This document shows, piece by piece, positions 6,595 to 13,117 of a DNA stretch of 13,117 bases. Source of the stretch: CAYTOJ01 sp964439415 (GTDB lineage Bacteria; Pseudomonadota; Alphaproteobacteria; Rickettsiales; CAZAGG01); the NCBI GenBank assembly GCA_964439415.1, contig CAYTOJ010000051.1:1-13117 (forward strand). Reading direction: 5' to 3'. The position numbers were made by a program, and so were the translations under genes. The notes under the pieces are model-generated. The model saw only the letters and a list, made by a program, of their open reading frames with translations. It had not been told where the DNA came from and ran no database searches. Numbering within the stretch: the stretch's first letter is position 1; each line of letters begins with the position of its first letter.

Positions 6595-8642
6595 ATGAAC
6601 TGGATCAGTTCAAGCAGACCTATATCACCGAATGCTATGAGCTTCTGGCTGATATGGAGGAGTGCCTTTTAAACCTGGACGCTGAAACGGCGGATAATGA
6701 CACCTTGAATGCTATATTCCGCTGCGCGCATTCAATCAAAGGTGGCTCCGGTGCTTTCGGGCTGGATTACATAACAAATTTCACGCACGTTTTAGAAGCC
6801 CTGCTGGACTCCATGCGGGAGGGGAAAGTAAGCCCCAGCCGCGAGGCGGTGGATACGCTCCTGAAAGCTACCGATATAGTAACGCGGATGGTTAATGCGG
6901 CAAGGGATGGAATAAGGCCAACCGCAGGATTGGGAGAAGATATAAAAGCAAAACTCGAAGCCTTCGCAAGTTCAGGAGCTTCCGCTTTAAAGGAAGATTC
7001 AGCATATGGTCTGTTTGATGCCCCATTCAGCACTGCCAGCGCAAGTGGCGCAGTTGGCGAGAATACCTGGCAGATAGATTTTATCCCGCATCAGAGTCTG
7101 TTCGCTACAGGCAATGAACCTTTACTGATCCTGCGGGAGCTGATGAGGCTGGGTACTTGTGAAATAACTGCCGATACCTCAAAAGTGCCGCTGATAGACG
7201 CGATAGACCCTACAGCCTGTTATATAAGCTGGTCAATTAAACTGGTCAGTGCAAAACCTGAAGAAGTAATCAGAGAAGTTTTTGAATTCGTTACCGATCA
7301 TTGTGACTTGAAATTAACATTACTGGAATCCAGCCTGGCTGAGCAGGCAGCATCAAATAATAATACATCTACCCCAGCGGCAGTGCCGGGGGAGGCAAAA
7401 CCCAAAGCAGCGGCGGAAGAGGGGCAGACCCAGAAAAGTGCGCCCGGTGCTTCCATAAGGGTGGATCTGGAAAAGGTAGACCGCCTGGTGAACATGGTGG
7501 GCGAGCTGGTGATTACCGAGGCAATGCTGAAAGCGCAGACGCGGGAGTTTCCGGTGGAGCAGTTCGCAGGCCTCATGCGCGGGATTGATGAACTATCCCA
7601 GCATACCAGGGAGCTTCAGGAAGCGGTAATGAGCGTGCGGATGCAGCCGGTAAAATCAATCTTCTCCCGTATGCCGCGCATAGTGCGTGATATATCGGCG
7701 CAGTTAGGAAAAGATATAAAACTGGAAATGCACGGCGAGAATACGGAAGTTGATAAAACCGTGATTGAGCAGCTTTCCGATCCGCTCATGCATATGATCC
7801 GCAATTCCTGCGACCATGGCATAGAAACACCCGATACAAGGGTGGACGCGGGAAAACAGGCACAAGGGACGATCAGTCTGTCAGCCTATCACCGTGGTGG
7901 GCGGATAATGATAGAAATAACTGATGACGGCGCAGGTATAAACCGCAGCCGCGTACTGGCCAAAGCCAAGGAGAAAGGCCTGATCCCTGTGGATGCTGAG
8001 CCTACCCCGGAGGAGATTGATCTCATGATCTTCATGCCTGGATTCTCAACCGCTGAGAAGGTAACTAACGTATCCGGGCGCGGTGTTGGCATGGATGTTG
8101 TAAAACGTAATATCGAGGGAATGGGCGGTGTTATCGGTGTTACTAATAATCCCGGTTACGGCTCCAGCATTACTATTTCGCTGCCGCTGACTCTGGCGAT
8201 ACTGGACGGTATGATCGTGCGCGTAGGCCGTGAGCATTACATAATACCAATCACCAGCATCATTGAAACGCTTAGACCCCGGCAGGATGAAGTGCGCCGC
8301 GTGGAAGGGCATAGCGATGTGATAAATGTGCGCGGGGAGTTTATTTCCGTGGTTTACCTGTATCAGGTTTTCGGTGTGGAGAGTGCTCAAACCGATGCCA
8401 GCAAAGGCTTGGTAGTTCTGGTGGAAAGTGGGCACCGTAAAATCGGCCTGGTGGTGGATGAGCTTATCGGCCAGCAGCAGGTGGTGATTAAAAGCCTGGA
8501 AGCAAATGCTGACCCGGTTCAGGGCATATCCGGCGCAACTATTCTGGGGGATGGCAGGGTTTCACTGATTCTGGAGATAAACGACCTCGCCAGAATGTTC
8601 CGTGATTCCTCCACTCAACAGCGTGTACCGATAGCGGCATAG
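6591..8642 (+). CDS. cheA: Chemotaxis histidine kinase CheA
   Basis: This 683-aa protein has the normal CheA domain order. P1/HPt is residues ~1-110 with His47 in CAHSIKGGSGAFG. A P2-like response-regulator docking domain lies at ~158-248 (TWQIDFIPHQSLF onward), followed by an Ala/Pro/Lys-rich linker (~250-282). P3 dimerization starts at SIRVDLEKVDRLVNMVGELV. The P4 ATPase carries the N-box HMIRNSCDHG (401-410, Asn405), G1 DDGAGI (445-450) and G2 GRGVGMDV (496-503). P5, the CheW-like regulatory domain, is at ~540-670. No C-terminal receiver is attached. It phosphorylates CheY and, presumably, a CheB beyond the window, under control of the receptor and CheW. It overlaps cheY by four bases and ends 30 bases before cheW. 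All catalytic motifs look intact. Confidence 0.96.
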   Translation: MNELDQFKQTYITECYELLADMEECLLNLDAETADNDTLNAIFRCAHSIKGGSGAFGLDYITNFTHVLEALLDSMREGKVSPSREAVDTLLKATDIVTRMVNAARDGIRPTAGLGEDIKAKLEAFASSGASALKEDSAYGLFDAPFSTASASGAVGENTWQIDFIPHQSLFATGNEPLLILRELMRLGTCEITADTSKVPLIDAIDPTACYISWSIKLVSAKPEEVIREVFEFVTDHCDLKLTLLESSLAEQAASNNNTSTPAAVPGEAKPKAAAEEGQTQKSAPGASIRVDLEKVDRLVNMVGELVITEAMLKAQTREFPVEQFAGLMRGIDELSQHTRELQEAVMSVRMQPVKSIFSRMPRIVRDISAQLGKDIKLEMHGENTEVDKTVIEQLSDPLMHMIRNSCDHGIETPDTRVDAGKQAQGTISLSAYHRGGRIMIEITDDGAGINRSRVLAKAKEKGLIPVDAEPTPEEIDLMIFMPGFSTAEKVTNVSGRGVGMDVVKRNIEGMGGVIGVTNNPGYGSSITISLPLTLAILDGMIVRVGREHYIIPITSIIETLRPRQDEVRRVEGHSDVINVRGEFISVVYLYQVFGVESAQTDASKGLVVLVESGHRKIGLVVDELIGQQQVVIKSLEANADPVQGISGATILGDGRVSLILEINDLARMFRDSSTQQRVPIAA

Positions 8643-8672
8643 AGTAAACAACAATCAAAATATGGAACAGGG

Positions 8673-9185
8673 ATGAAAGACAGTTTTGATAAAACAAGGG
8701 AAAGCATGAAAGAAACGGGTGTTGTCAAAGGCGCGGCGCAGCAGTTCCTTACCTTCAAGATTGATAACGAGGAATACAGCGTGGATATTATGACCGTGCG
8801 GGAAATAAAGGGCTGGACGGAGACAACCCGCCTGCCCAACTCACCTGAATTTATGCGCGGCGTGATGAATCTGCGGGGTCTGATTATTCCCATATTTGAC
8901 CTGCGCGCAAGGTTTGGCCGTGGCCTGACTAATGCCACGCCTAAGCATGTGGTGATAATTCTCGCGGTGGGTGACCGCAATGTAGGTATTCTGGTGGACG
9001 CGGTATCCGACATTTTAAACGCTGCATCCGACCAGATTAAACCCGCGCCAACATCCGACACTCAAGTATCAGCGGAGTTTATCAGCGGCCTTATCTCAAT
9101 TGATGACCGCATGGTGGTTCTGCTGAGTGTTGACCAGTTGTTCAACGTGCGGCAGTTGCCTTCAATGCTGGAGGAAGCCGCCTGA
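8673..9185 (+). CDS. cheW: Chemotaxis coupling protein CheW
   Basis: This 170-aa protein is a single CheW domain (~22-160), with FLTFKIDNEEYSVDIMTVREI, the signature block RGVMNLRGLIIPIFDLRARFG, and the VGILVDAVSDIL segment. It couples the receptor tip to CheA P5 in the array. The ATG at 8673 is preceded by ACAGGG; a second ATG at 8706 follows GGGAAAGC and would remove 11 non-conserved residues, so the exact start is open. It lies between cheA and the receptor gene. Only one CheW is seen. Confidence 0.94.
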   Translation: MKDSFDKTRESMKETGVVKGAAQQFLTFKIDNEEYSVDIMTVREIKGWTETTRLPNSPEFMRGVMNLRGLIIPIFDLRARFGRGLTNATPKHVVIILAVGDRNVGILVDAVSDILNAASDQIKPAPTSDTQVSAEFISGLISIDDRMVVLLSVDQLFNVRQLPSMLEEAA

Positions 9186-9246
9186 TATGACCAATTCAAC
9201 CGATAAAAAAAAGCCCAGCTTTAAGAATTCAAAAAAAGGACAAGCC

Positions 9247-12200
9247 ATGTTCAAGTTTTCCATCCGCACTAAACTCACTGTAATGCTTCTGTTATTCGGG
9301 ATGCTGCCATTGGTGGCGATTATTCCGATTTTCCTGTCAAAACTGAATGATATGGAGCGGGAGACTCTTTACGGGCTGCGCGATACCGCCGCCAATGTAG
9401 GCGAATTGATAGACCGCAACCTGTTTGAACGCTACGGCGATGTTCAGGCGTTTGGAGTGAACTCCTCCGCCAGGGATACAAACAACTGGTACAAGCAGGA
9501 TAGCGCGCTGGTTGCTTCCATGAATGCGTACATGACCAACTACGGGCTGTACAAGCTGATGATGGTGGTGGATCTGGACGGCAAGGTTGCGGCGGTAAAT
9601 TCCGTTGATAACAAAGGCAAACCATTAGAGACTCTGGGGCTTTATGGCCGTTCCTTCAAGGATACTTCCTGGTTCCAGAAAGCCGTGAATAAGAAATTCC
9701 TGAAAAGCGATACCCTCGATGGAACCGTGGTTGAACAACCACGTTACGAGGAAATAGTGGCAGATAGCTACAGGGGTGAGGATGGTTTCACCATAACCTT
9801 CGCCGCGCCGCTCTACAGTGCTAAAGGTGATATGATCGGCGTATGGGTTAACTTCGCTGACTTTAGCCTGGTGCAGGATATTGCAAAAGATATTTACAGG
9901 CAGAAAAATGCTGATGGCTCAGCCAATACCGCATTCGCCATACAGGACGCTGACGGTATAGCCCTGCTGGATTTTGATGCGGAAGTAAGGGGCGCAGATG
10001 CCGCCAGGGATTCCTCAGTCATTGGGGTAAAAACGCTGGAGAAGCTGAATATACCTGCGGCTGCTGCATCACTGAAAGCTAAATCCGGCATTTCTGTGGA
10101 ACTGCATAAAACCAGCGGTGAGACAGATGCTGTAGGCTGGGCGCAGTCTGACGGTGCGTTAGGTTTTACAGGGCTGGGCTGGACTGTGATTATTCATCAG
10201 CCGGGTGATAAGGCATTCGCTGGAATCGCATCAACCAAACGCATGGTGCTGATAATCAGTGCCGCTGCACTGGGTTTAATTCTGGCGGTAGGCGCGTTTA
10301 TCGGCACACTGGCCAGCAGGCCGCTGCGCAAGTCCACCCAGAATATGCAGGCGATTGCTCAGGGAGACTACACGGTTAGTGTAAGCGGTGGAAACCGTGG
10401 CGATGAAATGGGTTCACTCGCCCGCGCCATGGAGGAACTGAAAACCACACTTGATACCAACACCAGGGTTAAACTGGCGCTGGATAGCGTCACCAGCAAT
10501 GTGATGATGGCGGATGAGAACTTTAACATTATCTACGTTAACGAATCCGTCACTAAAATGCTGCAGGAGGCTGAGGCAGACATAAAGAAAGACCTGCCTA
10601 ACTTCTCAGTTGCAAAGCTTATCGGTACTAACATTGATATATTCCATAAAAATCCTGCGCATCAGCGGGGAATGCTGGATAAAATGAATGAGCCGACTAA
10701 AACGTCTATTTTAGTTGGTGGGCGCTCGTTCAATTTAAATACGGCTCCCCTGTTCAATCAGAACAAAAAACGCATTGGCACAGTAGTTGAATGGCTGGAT
10801 GGAACCGCAGCAGGCATAGTATCGGCTATTAATAAATCCCTGGCGGTTATAGAATTCCAGCCGGATGGAACCATTATCACCGCCAACCCCAACTTTCTGG
10901 GAGCCGTTGGTTATTCCCTGGATGAGATTAAAGGCAAACATCACAGGATGTTCTGCGAAGGTGAATATGCGGCAGGCACTGATTACCGCCAGTTCTGGGA
11001 AGCATTAGCTCGCGGTGAAGCTCAAGGCGGTGAATTCAAACGTGTTGGCAAAGGCGGGCGTGAGATATGGATCAACGCCAATTATAATCCAATAGTAGAT
11101 CTTAATGGCAAAATAGTGCGTGTGGTAAAAACCGCGACTGACATCACGAATGTTATGCAGATGAGAATTGAGAATGAGCATGGCATGACTGAAGCAGTCA
11201 AGGTGCTTACCGGCATCTCGCAGGGTGATCTTACGCAGAAGATGGAACTGGAATACAAAGGCACATTCTCGCAGATACAACAGGCGGTGAATGATACGGT
11301 AGATCAGCTCCGCGACATGGTAAGGCGCATAACCGAGGCGGCGCAGTCAGTAAACTCAGCGGCTGGCGAGATTGCATCCGGCAGTACTGACCTATCGCAG
11401 CGCACTGAGGAACAGGCTTCCTCCCTGGAGGAAACGGCAGCTTCGATGGAGCAATTAACAGGAACTGTTAAACAGAACTCCAGCAATGCGGCCACAGCGA
11501 ATGACCTCTCCACCAAAGCCAACCAGATCGCCAGCAGTGGCGGCCAGGTGGTTGAGGAGGCAGTCAGTGCCATGGGCAATATTGAAAAATCATCGCAGAA
11601 AATCTCAGATATTATCGGCGTAATTGATGAAATAGCCTTCCAGACCAACCTGCTGGCTCTCAACGCAGCAGTTGAAGCGGCGCGTGCGGGTGATGCCGGC
11701 AAGGGCTTCGCCGTGGTTGCAAGCGAGGTAAGGTCGCTCGCCGGGCGTTCCGCTTCCGCATCCAAGGAAATCAAAGCCCTTATTAACGAGAGCGCGGGAC
11801 AGGTGGAAACCGGTGCGGCTCTGGTAAAACAGGCGGGGGATACCTTGAAGAGCATAGTCAGTTCCGTGCAGCAGGTATCATCCATAGTATCGGAAATCGC
11901 CTCAGCCAGCCAGGAGCAGGCTACCGGGATCGGCGAGATCAACACCGCAATCACGCAGATGGACGAGGTGACTCAGCAGAATGCGGCACTGGTTGAGGAA
12001 AATACAGCCGCGGCAACAACCATGGTTGAGCAGGCCAGGGAACTGGAGAGGCTGATGGAATTCTTCCAGATTAATGAGGAAGACAGAGAATCGCGTAACA
12101 TAGTGACTATTGACACTCATAAATCCGGCGGCAGGCAACAGCCAGCACGCCCCAGCCAGAAATCCGTGCTGAAGAATCATGCGGTAGCTAAGGTAAAATC

Positions 12201-12264
12201 AGCATCCCGCGTGGCGACAAAAAGCAAGGGTTCCGACTACGATAACGACTGGCAGGAATTTTAA
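9247..12264 (+). CDS. Methyl-accepting chemotaxis receptor: dCache-HAMP-PAS-PAS-HAMP-MCP with CheR-tether tail
   Basis: I place the start at ATG 9247 (1005 aa) because AAAGGA lies six bases upstream and TM1 follows at once; ATG 9187 is possible but its GGAGG is 12 bases away. TM1 is ~10-30, a periplasmic dCache-like sensor ~32-328, TM2 ~333-355 and HAMP ~357-408. PAS1 (~405-518) has the FHKNPAHQR and GTVVEW features seen in Aer2-type haem PAS domains (His467, Leu497, Trp516). PAS2 (~525-635) has GKHHRMFC and ATDIT, as in BdlA-like receptors. A second HAMP-like stretch (~645-700) leads to the signalling hairpin, with tip EIAFQTNLLALNAAVEAARAG (from 795). The chain ends DWQEF, an xWxxF pentapeptide that in other receptors binds CheR/CheB. 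The receptor therefore likely combines a periplasmic and a cytoplasmic input. Ligands are not determined by the sequence. Confidence 0.93.
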   Translation: MFKFSIRTKLTVMLLLFGMLPLVAIIPIFLSKLNDMERETLYGLRDTAANVGELIDRNLFERYGDVQAFGVNSSARDTNNWYKQDSALVASMNAYMTNYGLYKLMMVVDLDGKVAAVNSVDNKGKPLETLGLYGRSFKDTSWFQKAVNKKFLKSDTLDGTVVEQPRYEEIVADSYRGEDGFTITFAAPLYSAKGDMIGVWVNFADFSLVQDIAKDIYRQKNADGSANTAFAIQDADGIALLDFDAEVRGADAARDSSVIGVKTLEKLNIPAAAASLKAKSGISVELHKTSGETDAVGWAQSDGALGFTGLGWTVIIHQPGDKAFAGIASTKRMVLIISAAALGLILAVGAFIGTLASRPLRKSTQNMQAIAQGDYTVSVSGGNRGDEMGSLARAMEELKTTLDTNTRVKLALDSVTSNVMMADENFNIIYVNESVTKMLQEAEADIKKDLPNFSVAKLIGTNIDIFHKNPAHQRGMLDKMNEPTKTSILVGGRSFNLNTAPLFNQNKKRIGTVVEWLDGTAAGIVSAINKSLAVIEFQPDGTIITANPNFLGAVGYSLDEIKGKHHRMFCEGEYAAGTDYRQFWEALARGEAQGGEFKRVGKGGREIWINANYNPIVDLNGKIVRVVKTATDITNVMQMRIENEHGMTEAVKVLTGISQGDLTQKMELEYKGTFSQIQQAVNDTVDQLRDMVRRITEAAQSVNSAAGEIASGSTDLSQRTEEQASSLEETAASMEQLTGTVKQNSSNAATANDLSTKANQIASSGGQVVEEAVSAMGNIEKSSQKISDIIGVIDEIAFQTNLLALNAAVEAARAGDAGKGFAVVASEVRSLAGRSASASKEIKALINESAGQVETGAALVKQAGDTLKSIVSSVQQVSSIVSEIASASQEQATGIGEINTAITQMDEVTQQNAALVEENTAAATTMVEQARELERLMEFFQINEEDRESRNIVTIDTHKSGGRQQPARPSQKSVLKNHAVAKVKSASRVATKSKGSDYDNDWQEF

Positions 12265-12287
12265 GCACCTGAATCCAGGAGGAGCGT

Positions 12288-13117
12288 ATGGCTGATACGG
12301 CTAAACAATCGGAGCGGGAGTTCACCTTTACCGATGCGCAATTCCGCTTTCTTGCAGGCTTTGCCAACAAGCGAACCGGCATTGTACTGGCGGAGAACAA
12401 GAAGGATATGGTGTATGCGCGTCTGGTGCGCCGTATCAGAGCACTCCGCCTGGCGGGGTTTACGGAATACTGCGAGCTTTTAGAAAGCCCCGACGGGGAA
12501 GAAGAAATAGGTAACCTTATTAACGCGATTACTACCAACCTTACCAGTTTTTTTCGCGAGAAGCACCACTTCGAGCATCTAAAGGAATCAGTACTCATGC
12601 CACTTGCAGCCAAGGGCGATAAGCGCCTGCGGATATGGTCAGCCGGATGTTCATCCGGCATGGAGCCTTATTCAATCGCCATGGTGATGCGTTTCGCCTT
12701 GAAAGACTTAAAACAGTGGGATGCGCGCATTCTGGCTACCGATATTGACACCAACATGCTGAAAACCGGTGCTGATGGTATCTACCCCATTGAGCAGTAT
12801 GATAACATTCCGCCAAGTTGCCGTGAGGGCTTAAGCAAGCATGGTGAGAAAATAGCCATGCCGGAGGATTTAAAACAGCTTATCGCCTTCAAGCCGCTGA
12901 ATCTGCTGGAAAGCTGGCCGATGAAAGGGTCATTTGATGCTGTATTCTGCCGCAACGTGGTGATATATTTTGATAAAACCACACAGGCCAGGCTGTTCGA
13001 CCGCATGGCGGAACTAATAAAACCTGGCGGCTGGCTCTATATAGGGCATTCTGAGAATCTGTTCAAAGTGTGTGACCGTTTTGAACTGGTAGGGCGGACG
13101 ATCTACCGGAGGGTGCG
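12288..13117 (+). CDS. cheR: Chemotaxis receptor methyltransferase CheR (3' end outside window)
   Basis: About 276 residues are visible and no stop codon is reached, so the gene runs past the window; family members are usually ~270-290 aa, so little is missing. The start is clear: AGGAGGAG precedes the ATG, 23 bases after the receptor stop. The N-terminal helical domain (~10-75) is followed by TTNLTSFFRE (82-91), the SAM-binding loop WSAGCSSGMEPYS (117-129), acidic ATDID (150-154), and CRNVVIY (221-227). The beta-subdomain that reads the receptor pentapeptide in tether-dependent CheRs falls at ~160-200. CheR transfers methyl groups from S-adenosylmethionine to receptor glutamates; its neighbour carries a matching DWQEF tail. 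One oddity is Met125, where most CheRs have Glu (STGEEPYS). cheB and cheD would be expected next. Confidence 0.95.
   Translation, partial: MADTAKQSEREFTFTDAQFRFLAGFANKRTGIVLAENKKDMVYARLVRRIRALRLAGFTEYCELLESPDGEEEIGNLINAITTNLTSFFREKHHFEHLKESVLMPLAAKGDKRLRIWSAGCSSGMEPYSIAMVMRFALKDLKQWDARILATDIDTNMLKTGADGIYPIEQYDNIPPSCREGLSKHGEKIAMPEDLKQLIAFKPLNLLESWPMKGSFDAVFCRNVVIYFDKTTQARLFDRMAELIKPGGWLYIGHSENLFKVCDRFELVGRTIYRRV

Noticed and set aside
9127..9246. Receptor start inside cheW or at 9187
   Set aside because: The frame is open upstream only because of overlap with cheW. ATG 9247 has the best-spaced ribosome site and is followed directly by the basic residues and TM1, though 9187 cannot be fully excluded.
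11304..11954. 216-codon antisense open frame within the receptor signalling domain
   Set aside because: It is a shadow of the strongly conserved, alanine-rich MCP coding frame; the translation has no recognisable domain.

Overview
The window comes from a Gram-negative bacterium, most likely a proteobacterium. The signs are an RTX-type secreted protein, a proteobacterial CheA/CheW/CheR set and a receptor ending in a CheR-tethering pentapeptide. Base composition looks close to 50% GC in the signalling genes and is visibly AT-richer in the first ~2 kb. The alphaproteobacterial feel of the CheY (Trp at the usual Tyr106 position) and of the operon order is only an impression. No rRNA, tRNA, CRISPR array or insertion sequence was seen.

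Layout. (1) 1-407, + strand: C-terminal end of an RTX calcium-binding protein, with a strong inverted-repeat terminator at 425-454. (2) 493-1287, - strand: a secreted protein with a discoidin-like (F5/8 type C-like) domain, a small Cys cluster and a Ser/Asp-rich C-terminal tandem repeat. A 16-bp palindrome lies just upstream of its ribosome binding site. (3) 1288-1669: no gene. (4) 1670-5506, - strand: a tight three-gene unit, transcribed as a GAF-HisKA-HATPase-REC-HPt hybrid histidine kinase, then a REC-SpoIIE/PP2C phosphatase overlapping it by 14 bp, then an RsbW/SpoIIAB-like HATPase (candidate anti-sigma or serine kinase) 20 bp further on. (5) 5507-5857: a 351-bp divergent control region with several palindromes. 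(6) 5858 to the end, + strand: a chemosensory operon in the order STAS protein, cheY, cheA, cheW, receptor (MCP), cheR, with cheR running off the window.

How the parts may work together. The receptor has a periplasmic dCache-like sensor, HAMP, two PAS domains, a second HAMP-like stretch, a signalling hairpin and a C-terminal DWQEF tether for CheR. Its first PAS domain carries the His/Leu/Trp spacing of the haem-binding PAS of Pseudomonas aeruginosa Aer2, so oxygen or another gas is a plausible cytoplasmic input. CheA, CheW and CheY form the core relay, and CheR methylates the receptor. On the other side of the control region, the hybrid kinase can feed phosphate through its HPt to the REC-phosphatase. 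That phosphatase and the HATPase kinase would set the phosphorylation state of a STAS antagonist. The only STAS protein in the window is the first gene of the chemotaxis operon. The most interesting hypothesis here is therefore a composite locus in which a two-component-controlled partner switch and a chemosensory array share one STAS protein.
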